Position numbers and translations under genes: made by a program. A stretch of 64,000 nucleotides of DNA from Rhizobium halophilum (GTDB lineage: Bacteria; Pseudomonadota; Alphaproteobacteria; Rhizobiales; Rhizobiaceae), in assembly GCF_021648825.1 (NCBI RefSeq), contig NZ_JAKJHS010000006.1:1-64000 (forward strand). Reading direction: 5' to 3'. A model generated the notes under the pieces. It ran no database searches and was not told the DNA's origin. It was given only the letters and a program-made list of their open reading frames with translations. Positions 54,873 through 64,000 of this stretch are shown here, one piece after another. The stretch's first letter is position 1; the number at the start of each line of letters is the position of its first letter.

Positions 54873-55910
54873 GTGGTTGGATTTCGCCAAGGCATCATCT
54901 ACGACGAATCGAGATCGGATTGGCCCGGTACTGGACCTCGCCCTATTCGCTGGAATGCCTGGTATCCAGCAGCACCTGCCGGTAGCAGCCAACCTCAGTC
55001 AATATCCGATTTCTATCAGACTGGGGCACTTTCTGTAGATGCGACCTTAGCGGATCTACCCGAGAAAGCGCCCTTGGTTCTTCTTTCTCATGGCACCGGT
55101 GGCTCCGCCGTGGGTTTAACGTGGCTGGCTAAGGCACTTGCCGACGCAGGGTTCATAGTGGTCGGTGCCGATCACCACGGAAATACGGGGGTGGAGGAGT
55201 ATCGAGCAGAAGGCTTTCTCTGCTGGTGGGAACGCATGCGGGACCTCTCGGTGCTACTGGACGATCTGCTTTCCTCCTCTTTTCTTGCCGGTAGGATCGA
55301 TCCCGATCAGATCGCTGCGGCAGGCTTCTCATTGGGTGGTTATACCGTGCTAGGTCTCATGGGAGCTGTTACCCAAGTGGAGCGCTTTCAGGCTTGGTCG
55401 TGGGATCGATCCTTTGGCAAAGGCCCAAAGGAATTTAAGGATGTTGTGGAGCAAATTGAGCCGCTCCTAGAGAAAAGCGCGATCTTCCGTGCGTCTTGGG
55501 AGCGTCAGTCCGACTCCTTCACCGACAGGCGAATAGCTCTTGGCTTCACCTTGGCGCCGGCGCCGAGGGTACGCAGCTTCGACGTCGGCAGCATCAAATC
55601 GATCACTGTTCCGGTGACGATCGCGGTTGGAGAAGGGGATGAGGAGGCGCCGGCAAATGATTGCGCGGTTTGGCTACATGAACTCTTGCCAAACAGTCGT
55701 CTGCATTTTTTGGGGAAGAACGTCGGGCATTATACCCTGCTTGCAATGGGGACACCCGAAGCAAGGACGTCAAAACCACATCTTTTTTCTGACCACAGTG
55801 GTGTAGATAGGGGCGCCGTGCATCGGCAGGTAATAGAAATTGCGCTGCAAAGTCTCTCTTGCATGGAGCAACAAAAAGGGCGGCCCGGAGACCGCCCTTT
55901 CCGAAACTGA
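54873..55910 (+). CDS. Alpha/beta hydrolase (dienelactone hydrolase/PAF-acetylhydrolase-like)
   Basis: The 345-residue enzyme has VVLLSHGTGGS-like oxyanion and His-Gly elements and the nucleophile elbow GFSLGGYT with Ser. IAVGEGDEEAP likely carries the acid, and VGHYTLLAMG the catalytic His. GTG 54873 is preferred because AAGGAGG lies seven bases upstream. Base composition is lower in GC than the neighbours and codon use is looser, so recent acquisition is possible. Its C-terminus runs into the groEL terminator hairpin. Confidence 0.82.
   Translation: MVGFRQGIIYDESRSDWPGTGPRPIRWNAWYPAAPAGSSQPQSISDFYQTGALSVDATLADLPEKAPLVLLSHGTGGSAVGLTWLAKALADAGFIVVGADHHGNTGVEEYRAEGFLCWWERMRDLSVLLDDLLSSSFLAGRIDPDQIAAAGFSLGGYTVLGLMGAVTQVERFQAWSWDRSFGKGPKEFKDVVEQIEPLLEKSAIFRASWERQSDSFTDRRIALGFTLAPAPRVRSFDVGSIKSITVPVTIAVGEGDEEAPANDCAVWLHELLPNSRLHFLGKNVGHYTLLAMGTPEARTSKPHLFSDHSGVDRGAVHRQVIEIALQSLSCMEQQKGRPGDRPFRN
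55873..55900 (-). terminator. Rho-independent terminator for groESL
   Basis: A nine-base stem (AAAGGGCGG / CCGCCCTTT) with an eight-base loop is read on the minus strand and ends in a T run. It lies 44 bases past the groEL stop and overlaps the 3' end of the convergent hydrolase gene. Confidence 0.85.
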
Positions 55911-55943
55911 ACCGGATGGCTCAGATGTGAAGACCCGAAGGTC

Positions 55944-57611
<1,668 letters not shown>

Positions 57612-57645
57612 TCAGCGATGTTGAGTGGAAGCAGTCAGCTGGAAA

Positions 57646-57942
57646 TCAGCCGATGATGCCCATGATGTCGGCTTCCTTCATGATCAGAAGGTCTTCGCCG
57701 TCGAGCTTTACTTCCGTGCCCGACCACTTGCCGAACAGAACCCGGTCGCCCACCTTCACGTCGAGTGCAACGACCTTGCCGGACTCGTCACGTGCGCCGG
57801 AACCGACAGCGACGATTTCGCCTTCCTGCGGCTTTTCCTTGGCGGTATCGGGAATGATGATGCCACCCTTGGTCTTGGCTTCGGACTCAACGCGACGAAC
57901 GACGACGCGGTCGTGAAGCGGGCGGAAATTGGTGCTTGCCAT
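57646..57942 (-). CDS. groES: Co-chaperonin GroES (10 kDa)
   Basis: The 98-residue lid of the GroEL chamber has the N-terminal [36 protein letters not shown] with the mobile loop, and ends [10 protein letters not shown]. It is the first gene of the operon. The CIRCE element lies between it and the divergent gene. Confidence 0.97.
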   Translation of the reverse strand: MASTNFRPLHDRVVVRRVESEAKTKGGIIIPDTAKEKPQEGEIVAVGSGARDESGKVVALDVKVGDRVLFGKWSGTEVKLDGEDLLIMKEADIMGIIG

Positions 57943-57996
57943 TGTCTAATCCCTCGATCAAATGACATGGACGGATCTAGAGACCCGTGTAAGGTG

Positions 57997-58023
57997 TTAG
58001 CACTCGCTTTAGGGGAGTGCTAA
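57997..58023 (-). promoter_or_regulatory. CIRCE element (HrcA operator) of groESL
   Basis: The inverted repeat TTAGCACTC-N9-GAGTGCTAA matches the CIRCE consensus exactly in both arms. It lies 55 bp upstream of groES. HrcA binds here to repress the operon until heat stress. Confidence 0.97.
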
Positions 58024-58193
58024 CTGCGGTCGAGATAAGCGTGACGGCAGCGTGAGTCAAGAACGGCCTGCGGAAAAATTGCGCAACTCCCTCTTTGCTC
58101 GACGTGACGGTTAATGGGCGTTGGAAACTGCTTGCTATCGTTGGCAGGCTTTGCGATGTCAGCGCCTGTTTAGATACGAATTCGGAAGCAGGC

Positions 58194-59042
58194 ATGGCCC
58201 AGCGCATCAACACCCTCAGTGAAATCATCGGCCGCTACGACGTCGTTCTTTCGGATGTCTGGGGGGTGCTGCACAACGGCGTCGATGCCTTCCCCGATGC
58301 CTGCAAGGCCTTGGCCAGCGCGCGATCGGCAGGCAGCACCGTCGTGTTGATCACCAATTCTCCTCGCCCATCTCCTGGCGTCATCGCTCAACTGCGTGTC
58401 CTCGGCGTACCGGATGAAGCATATGACCACATTGTCACCTCGGGCGATGTCACGCGCCATCTGATAGCCGAGGGCCCGAAGAAGGTTTTTCTGCTCGGGC
58501 CGGAGCGCGACATGCCCCTCTTCGACGGGCTGGACGTTGAGATTGTGGGCGCGGAAGAGGCCGAAGCCATCGTCTGCACCGGCTTCTTTGACGATGAAAA
58601 GGAAGTGCCGGAAGATTATCACCACATGCTTGCAGCCTTCCAGGCGCGGGACGTACCCTTCATCTGCGCCAATCCGGATCTCGTGGTCGAACGCGGTCAT
58701 CGGATTATCCCCTGCGCCGGCGCGGTAGCCGCCTACTATGACCAACTGGGAGGAACGACGCGTATTGCCGGCAAGCCGCATCATCCGATCTACGAAGCGG
58801 CACTGCAGGCTGCGAGGGAAACCCGCGGAAACTTCGCCGCAGGCCGGGTTCTGGCAATCGGTGATGGCATGCCCACGGATGTGCGAGGCGCCATCGCGCA
58901 AGGTCTTGACCTCCTCTACATCAGTGCCGGCATTCACGTGCAGGAGTACACGGTGAATGGCCAGACCGATGAGGCTTCAATGAATGCCTGGCTGACAAGC
59001 GAAGGCGCAGCACCTCAGTGGTGGATGCCTCGCTTGGCATAG
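58194..59042 (+). CDS. HAD-superfamily hydrolase, TIGR01459 (NagD-like) type
   Basis: The 282-residue phosphatase has the HAD nucleophile segment VVLSDVWGVLHNGVDAFPDA (in this family Asp-x-Trp replaces Asp-x-Asp), TNSPRPS and IGDGMPTDVRGAIAQGLDLLYI. The NagD-like cap includes RIAGKPHHPIYEAAL. It is widespread in alphaproteobacteria, often next to ribF as here; the substrate is unknown. The gene after it starts 14 bp downstream. Confidence 0.88.
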   Translation: MAQRINTLSEIIGRYDVVLSDVWGVLHNGVDAFPDACKALASARSAGSTVVLITNSPRPSPGVIAQLRVLGVPDEAYDHIVTSGDVTRHLIAEGPKKVFLLGPERDMPLFDGLDVEIVGAEEAEAIVCTGFFDDEKEVPEDYHHMLAAFQARDVPFICANPDLVVERGHRIIPCAGAVAAYYDQLGGTTRIAGKPHHPIYEAALQAARETRGNFAAGRVLAIGDGMPTDVRGAIAQGLDLLYISAGIHVQEYTVNGQTDEASMNAWLTSEGAAPQWWMPRLA

Positions 59043-59056
59043 CGCTAGGACCGCCT

Positions 59057-60037
59057 ATGACCGTATTTCATCGCAACGAGAAGAAGGAGCCTCTGCCCGA
59101 TCGTCTGAAGGGCGGGGTCGTGGCAATAGGCAATTTCGACGGCGTTCACCGGGGCCATCGCAGCGTTCTGGAGCGAGCGCTCGCCTTGTCGGAAACAAGC
59201 GGCGCTCCGCCGCTCGTGCTAACCTTCGAGCCGCACCCGCGCACCGTCTTCCAGCCGGATCGGCCGGTCTATCGGCTGACGCCGGCCCCGCTCAAGGCGC
59301 GCCTGCTGGAGGCTGTCGGTTTTCAATGCGTGATCGACTACCCGTTCGACAAGGAATTCTCCCAGCGCTCCGCTGAGGAGTTTGTCCAGTCGGTCCTGGT
59401 GGACTGGCTGCAGGCCTCAGCGGTGGTCACGGGCTTCGACTTCCACTTCGGCAAAGGACGAGAAGGCGGTCCCGCCTATTTGATGGCGGCAGGAGAACGC
59501 CTGGGGTTCATGGTCAGCCTGGTGGATGCATTCCGCGACGAAAATGCCGATGTCATCTCCTCCAGTCGGATTCGGTCGCTGCTGGCACAAGGCGATGTCG
59601 CAGCCGCTGCAGGCCTTCTTGGCTACCGCTACACGGTGGAGGCTGAGATTATCGGCGGCGAGAAGCTCGGCCGCACGCTCGGTTACCCTACCGCCAATAT
59701 GTCGCTTCCACCGGAAACGGAACTGAAGGCGGGCATCTATGCTGTCCACCTTCGCACGGCTGACGGCACGATCCGCGACGGTGTCGCAAGCTACGGGCGT
59801 CGGCCGACGGTAACCGAGCGTGGTGCACCGCTTCTTGAAACCTACGTGTTCGACTTCTCCGGCGATCTCTATGGCCAGACCTGTTCGGTTTCCTTCTTTG
59901 GGCATCTGCGCGACGAACTGAAGTTTGACGGGCTCGAGCCGCTGGTGGAGCAGATGAGGCGCGACGAGGAGGAGGCGAGGGCGCTTCTTTCCAGTGTAAG
60001 GCCCCTCAGTCGCCTGGATTCCACGATCGCGTTCTGA
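59057..60037 (+). CDS. ribF: Bifunctional riboflavin kinase/FMN adenylyltransferase
   Basis: The 326-residue enzyme converts riboflavin to FMN and FAD. The N-terminal nucleotidyltransferase part has AIGNFDGVHRGHRSVL and SSSRIRSLLAQGDVAAAAGLLG. The C-terminal kinase part has GRTLGYPTANM and the segment YGRRPTVTERGAPLLETYVFDF. The ATG has AGGA eight bases upstream. It is close behind the HAD gene and likely cotranscribed. Confidence 0.96.
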   Translation: MTVFHRNEKKEPLPDRLKGGVVAIGNFDGVHRGHRSVLERALALSETSGAPPLVLTFEPHPRTVFQPDRPVYRLTPAPLKARLLEAVGFQCVIDYPFDKEFSQRSAEEFVQSVLVDWLQASAVVTGFDFHFGKGREGGPAYLMAAGERLGFMVSLVDAFRDENADVISSSRIRSLLAQGDVAAAAGLLGYRYTVEAEIIGGEKLGRTLGYPTANMSLPPETELKAGIYAVHLRTADGTIRDGVASYGRRPTVTERGAPLLETYVFDFSGDLYGQTCSVSFFGHLRDELKFDGLEPLVEQMRRDEEEARALLSSVRPLSRLDSTIAF

Positions 60038-60158
60038 CGGCGCCACGCGCGAGCTTAAAGCCTACTTCGTAGCACACCGCTTGGCCTTGACCCTCCCGCC
60101 ATTCTGGCGCCTAGTCCACGCACCTGAAACAACGACACGAGCAAGAAAGACAAGGCTG

Positions 60159-60398
60159 ATGGCAAGCACCCCGCGCCGCCCCGTAAATCCGATGGATGCC
60201 GCGGAGGCGTTGTTCAAGACTGCGAAAAAGCCCGCTGCGCCCGCGCAGGAGAGGCGTGCGCTACCGGAAGTGAAGGAGTTGGTCTCCCTCAAGCTGGACA
60301 GCATGATACTCGAGTATTTCCAGAAGGACGGTCCCGGCTGGCAGGATCGCATCAACGACGCCTTGCGTGCCGTCGTCGCGAAGGATGCCGCCGACTAG
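60159..60398 (+). CDS. Orphan BrnA-like (DUF4415) antitoxin-type protein
   Basis: The 79-residue protein has a basic, Pro-rich N-terminus and a C-terminal half LVSLKLDSMILEYFQKDGPGWQDRINDALRAVV resembling the DUF4415/BrnA ribbon-helix-helix antitoxin domain. No BrnT toxin gene is adjacent. It could be a stand-alone regulator or a decayed toxin-antitoxin unit. An AAGG site precedes the start at 60159. Confidence 0.7.
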   Translation: MASTPRRPVNPMDAAEALFKTAKKPAAPAQERRALPEVKELVSLKLDSMILEYFQKDGPGWQDRINDALRAVVAKDAAD

Positions 60399-60625
60399 GC
60401 TCGGACGGTGAAGCCTTGCCGATGCTCTTTCTTTTGCGGCGGAAACCCCCTAAGAACGCCCATCATGACCTATCAATCCGCGGCCCGGATCATTCGAATT
60501 ATCGGCCCGGCTCTCCCGGCAGCTTGAGCAGCGGGAGGGTCCGGGTTCTTGGCGCTATCCGCGCGCTTGCCGCCGCTCCATGACACAATCCGCGCGACGA
60601 TGTCGCCCCATCCAATGGCTGATCC

Positions 60626-63622
60626 ATGACCGATACTGCAGAAAAGATCGACTACTCCAAGACGCTCTACTTGCCGGAGACCGAGTTTCCGATGCGCGCC
60701 GGCCTTCCCCAGAAGGAACCGGAATTGGCGAAGAAGTGGAAGGAGATGGGACTATACAAGCGCCTGCGCGCCTCCGCTGCCGGCCGCGAAAAGTTTGTCC
60801 TCCATGACGGTCCGCCCTATGCCAACGGCAACATCCACATCGGCCACGCACTGAACAAGGTGCTGAAGGACGTCATCACCCGCTCCTTCCAGATGCGTGG
60901 CTATGACTCGAACTACGTTCCCGGCTGGGACTGCCACGGCCTTCCGATCGAATGGAAGATCGAGGAGAAATATCGCGAGAAGGGCAAGGACAAGAACGAG
61001 GTGCCGGTCAACGAATTCCGGCAGGAGTGCCGTGAGTTCGCGCAAGGCTGGATCGACGTGCAGTCGGAAGAGTTTCGCAGATTGGGCATCGAGGGCGACT
61101 TCGACAACCCGTACACGACGATGGCCTTCCACGCCGAAGCACGCATCGCCGGAGAGTTGTTGAAGATCGCTCGATCCGGCCAGCTTTATCGCGGCTCCAA
61201 ACCGATCATGTGGTCGGTCGTCGAGCGAACGGCTCTGGCCGAAGCCGAGGTGGAGTATGCCGAGGTCGAGAGCGACACGATCTGGGTCAAGTTCCCGATC
61301 CTGCGCATGATCGAGCCGGGCGTTGCGCTTGAGCAGGGCGATGAGTTCCGGCAGGAAGTGATCAGACAGAACTCTGAGGGCGGTGCGCTCGGCGACCTGC
61401 AAAGCGCCTCCATCGTTATCTGGACGACGACGCCCTGGACGATCCCCGGCAATCGCGCCATCGCGTTTTCGCCAAAAGTCCAGTATGCGCTCTACCAGGT
61501 AACAGAGGCAGAAAACGACTACGGTCCGAAGCCGGGTGAAAAGATGATCTTCGCCGAAAAGCTGGCGGAGGAGTCTTTCAAGAAGGCAAAGCTGCAATAC
61601 AAGAAGCTGCGCAATATCGGAGCCGATGAGTTGGGTCGCCTGCTCTGCATGCATCCGCTGCGGCAATTTGGTGGTGGCTATGAGTTCCGCGTTCCTCTGC
61701 TGGCCGGTGACCACGTAACCGATGATGCCGGTACGGGCTTCGTCCACACGGCGCCATCCCACGGGCGTGAGGACTTCGATGCCTGGATGAGCAGCATCAA
61801 GGAACTGGAAGCGCTCGGCATCGAGACCAAGATCCCGTTCCCGGTCGACGATGCAGGGTTCTACACTGAAGATGCCCCAGGCTTCGGACCCTCCGCCGAA
61901 GGCGGTGCCGCCCGCGTGCTCGACGACAACGGTAAGAAGGGTGATGCCAACAAGCGCGTCATCGAGGCGTTGATCGAATTCAGGCAGCTCTTCGCCCGTG
62001 GCCGCATCAAGCACGACTACCCCCATTCCTGGCGCTCGAAGAAGCCGGTGATCTTCCGAAACACGCCGCAATGGTTCGTCTACATGGACAAGGAACTCGG
62101 CGACGGCACGACGCTGCGCAGCCGCGCGCTGTCCGCGATTGACCAGACCCGCTTCGTCCCCGCGGGCGGCCAGAACCGCCTGCGCGCGATGATCGAGCAG
62201 CGCCCGGACTGGGTCTTGTCGCGCCAGCGCGCCTGGGGCGTGCCGATCTGCGTTTTCGCTGACGTTGACGGCAACGTGCTGCAGGACGATGCCGTCAACG
62301 CCCGTATCCTTGAAGCCTTCGAGAAGGAAGGGGCAGATGCCTGGTTCGCCGAGGGCGCTAAAGAGCGGTTCCTAGGTAAGGAGCATGACGGCGAGAAGTG
62401 GCAGATGGTCACCGATATCCTCGACGTCTGGTTCGACTCGGGCTCCACCCACACCTTCACGCTCGAGGACCGCCCGGACCTGAAATGGCCGGCGGACGTC
62501 TACCTGGAAGGCTCCGACCAGCACCGCGGCTGGTTCCATTCCTCGCTCCTGGAAAGCTGCGCCACCCGCGGCCGCGCGCCGTATAACGCCGTCGTCACCC
62601 ACGGCTTCACCATGGCCGAAGACGGACGCAAGATGTCGAAGTCGCTCGGCAACACTGTCACGCCGCAGGAGGTCATGAGCCAGTCGGGCGCGGATATTCT
62701 GCGCTTGTGGGTGATGAACACCGACTACTGGGAAGACCAGCGCCTCGGCAAGACGATCATACAGACCAACATCGACAGCTATCGGAAGATCCGCAATACG
62801 ATCCGCTGGATGCTCGGCACGCTCGCCCACGACCATGGCGACGAGATGGCCTACGGCGACCTGCCGGAACTCGAGAAGCTGATGCTGCATCGGCTTTCCG
62901 AGCTCGATGAACTGGTGCGCAAGGGCTATGATGAATTCGACTTCAAGCGGATCGTCCGTGCGTTGTCTGACTTCGCGAATGTGGAACTCTCGGCCTTCTA
63001 CTTCGACATCCGCAAGGATGCGCTTTACTGCGACGCTCCGTCCAGCGTGAAGCGGCGCGCATCTCTTTACGTCATCCGAAAGCTTTTCGACTGCCTGGTG
63101 CTCTGGTTTGCGCCGATGATGCCGTTCACAACCGAGGAAGCATGGCTGTCGCGCGATCCGGACGCTGTTTCCGTCCATCTCGAACAGTTTCCGGAGCTTC
63201 CGGAAGGCTGGAAAAACGAGGGGCTGGCGGAGAAGTGGAGAAAAGTTCGCACCGTCCGCCGTGCCGTCACGGGGGCGCTGGAAGTGGAGCGCAAGGAGAA
63301 GCGGATCGGCTCATCGCTTGAGGCAGCTCCGGTCGTCCATGTCGCAGATCCCGAGCTGATTAAGGCGCTGGAAGGGCTCGACTTCGCTGAAATCTGCATC
63401 ACCTCGGATATTTCTGTGGTCGCGGGCGAAGGTCCGACCGGCGCCTTCCGCTTGGAAGATGGCACCAAGGTTGCCGTGGAGCCGCAGCTTGCGGCAGGGA
63501 CGAAGTGCGCCCGGTCTTGGAAGATCACCCGCGACGTCGGTTCGAATCCAGACTATCCGGACGTCTCTGCACGGGACGCCGCTGCCCTTCGGGAACTGGC
63601 GCAGCTTGGCCGCCTTGGCTGA
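60626..63622 (+). CDS. ileS: Isoleucyl-tRNA synthetase
   Basis: The 998-residue class I synthetase has HIGH at residues 71-74, KMSKS at 669-673, [17 protein letters not shown], editing-domain segments ([33 protein letters not shown]) and the anticodon-binding C-terminal part. Its C-terminus has KCARSWKI rather than the paired-Cys zinc knuckle of enterobacterial IleRS. It is preceded by a 227-bp gap from the BrnA-like gene and starts the right-hand unit. Confidence 0.97.
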   Translation: MTDTAEKIDYSKTLYLPETEFPMRAGLPQKEPELAKKWKEMGLYKRLRASAAGREKFVLHDGPPYANGNIHIGHALNKVLKDVITRSFQMRGYDSNYVPGWDCHGLPIEWKIEEKYREKGKDKNEVPVNEFRQECREFAQGWIDVQSEEFRRLGIEGDFDNPYTTMAFHAEARIAGELLKIARSGQLYRGSKPIMWSVVERTALAEAEVEYAEVESDTIWVKFPILRMIEPGVALEQGDEFRQEVIRQNSEGGALGDLQSASIVIWTTTPWTIPGNRAIAFSPKVQYALYQVTEAENDYGPKPGEKMIFAEKLAEESFKKAKLQYKKLRNIGADELGRLLCMHPLRQFGGGYEFRVPLLAGDHVTDDAGTGFVHTAPSHGREDFDAWMSSIKELEALGIETKIPFPVDDAGFYTEDAPGFGPSAEGGAARVLDDNGKKGDANKRVIEALIEFRQLFARGRIKHDYPHSWRSKKPVIFRNTPQWFVYMDKELGDGTTLRSRALSAIDQTRFVPAGGQNRLRAMIEQRPDWVLSRQRAWGVPICVFADVDGNVLQDDAVNARILEAFEKEGADAWFAEGAKERFLGKEHDGEKWQMVTDILDVWFDSGSTHTFTLEDRPDLKWPADVYLEGSDQHRGWFHSSLLESCATRGRAPYNAVVTHGFTMAEDGRKMSKSLGNTVTPQEVMSQSGADILRLWVMNTDYWEDQRLGKTIIQTNIDSYRKIRNTIRWMLGTLAHDHGDEMAYGDLPELEKLMLHRLSELDELVRKGYDEFDFKRIVRALSDFANVELSAFYFDIRKDALYCDAPSSVKRRASLYVIRKLFDCLVLWFAPMMPFTTEEAWLSRDPDAVSVHLEQFPELPEGWKNEGLAEKWRKVRTVRRAVTGALEVERKEKRIGSSLEAAPVVHVADPELIKALEGLDFAEICITSDISVVAGEGPTGAFRLEDGTKVAVEPQLAAGTKCARSWKITRDVGSNPDYPDVSARDAAALRELAQLGRLG

Positions 63623-63633
63623 TGAACGGCCTG

Positions 63634-63664
63634 CCGGATGATTGCGCTTTGCCGTATCATCCGG
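63634..63664 (+). repeat. Inverted repeat after ileS
   Basis: A nine-base-pair arm CCGGATGAT / ATCATCCGG with a 13-base spacer lies just after the ileS stop. It may fold into a hairpin acting as a weak terminator, but no T run follows. The same CCGGATGA arms occur in the hairpin after adhP. Confidence 0.5.
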
Positions 63665-63759
63665 TACATCTGCCCGAAATTGGCCGGATTTTTCCATCAG
63701 GCCCCAAGCATGCGGAACTATCGAGGCGTCGAACGACGGGCGCCGCTGGAAGGGTGTTG

Positions 63760-64000
63760 ATGAAGACGACGCACGGATATCGCGCCGCTTTGAGCGTAGC
63801 CGGCATCTTGGCCGGGGTTGTAGCTCTCTCCGGCTGCATGGCCAGTCCGACGTACGGCACGGGCAAGAGCGCCACGGAACAATTGGTCGATGACCTCGGC
63901 AGTTCTGTATCGATCACCGGCAATCAGGAAAATCGGAACCTAAAGTACAACCCGCGGCCAAAGCTGGTGGTTGCTGCGCAGGACAGGTCTTTGCCGCCAC
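63760..64000 (+). CDS. Outer-membrane lipoprotein (partial, 3' end outside window)
   Basis: The first 80 residues show a lipoprotein signal (MKTTHGYRAALSVAGILAGVVALSGC, with lipobox LSGC and the modified Cys at residue 26), then MASPTYGTGKSATEQLVDDLGSS. GAAGGG lies just before the ATG. The gene continues beyond the window, so no function is assigned. It follows ileS, which fits a rhizobial arrangement. Confidence 0.8.
   Translation, partial: MKTTHGYRAALSVAGILAGVVALSGCMASPTYGTGKSATEQLVDDLGSSVSITGNQENRNLKYNPRPKLVVAAQDRSLPP

Noticed and set aside
60752..62071. A 439-codon minus-strand frame inside ileS
   Set aside because: Antisense to an unmistakable synthetase; no recognisable domain.

Overview
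The window looks like a chromosomal segment of an alphaproteobacterium, most likely family Rhizobiaceae (Rhizobium, Agrobacterium, Sinorhizobium or a relative). The base composition is GC-rich. Several features fit that group: a plant-type glutamate-cysteine ligase, the short HisG paired with HisZ, an IleRS without a C-terminal zinc knuckle, a groESL operon behind a perfect CIRCE element, DUF1127 and YkuD-type proteins, and a DIPP-like Nudix protein. No species is assigned.

Left part (1-21.5 kb), accessory. The 3' end of an IS1182-like transposase lies at the left edge. A roughly 220-bp direct repeat occurs at about 945-1167 and again at 17251-17473. Each copy contains a near-perfect copy of the 3' end of the tRNA-Gln gene at 21490-21563. 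Between the copies lies a 15-kb catabolic and transport cluster. A divergent FadR-type regulator faces a 12-gene operon encoding a zinc alcohol dehydrogenase, a quinone-oxidoreductase-like protein, a TPP enzyme, a HAAT-type ABC importer (with LivM and LivG fused), an SDR, a divergent AroE-like protein, an FAD-linked 2-hydroxyacid dehydrogenase, a GMC oxidoreductase and an aldehyde dehydrogenase. The enzymes can be ordered into an oxidation and chain-shortening route for a 1,2-diol or 2-hydroxyacid of unknown identity. Between the second repeat and the tRNA gene lies a decayed island. It holds a UvrD-like helicase with a PD-(D/E)XK/Fe-S nuclease domain (three frameshifts), a translationally coupled GHKL-type ATPase cut off after about 85 residues, and an integrase that has lost its catalytic half. 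The last two are fused tail to tail at one deletion junction.

Middle part (21.5-47 kb), largely core. It carries ppx/gppA-rlmE, an MFS exporter, a Tat-exported metallo-beta-lactamase-fold protein, guaB, a MAPEG protein, an adhP-like gene with two frameshifts, a dienelactone-hydrolase-family protein, divergent oxyR-katA, a LysR regulator, a DUF1127 protein, gshA, rsmE, a PiT phosphate transporter, a Nudix hydrolase, glcDEF for glycolate oxidation, two tandem L,D-transpeptidases and tag.

Right part (47-64 kb). It carries two HAD-type phosphatases, a small secreted Cys-containing protein with a DUF305 protein, a RelE/ParE-type toxin-antitoxin pair, hisS-hisZ-hisG with a trailing methyltransferase, DoxX, an alpha/beta hydrolase, groES-groEL, ribF, a BrnA-like orphan antitoxin, ileS and the start of a lipoprotein gene. 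Most of these are housekeeping genes. The features most worth follow-up are the tRNA-derived repeats framing the catabolic operon, the unassigned pathway it encodes, and the wrecked helicase-nuclease/ATPase pair, which resembles a phage-defence module.
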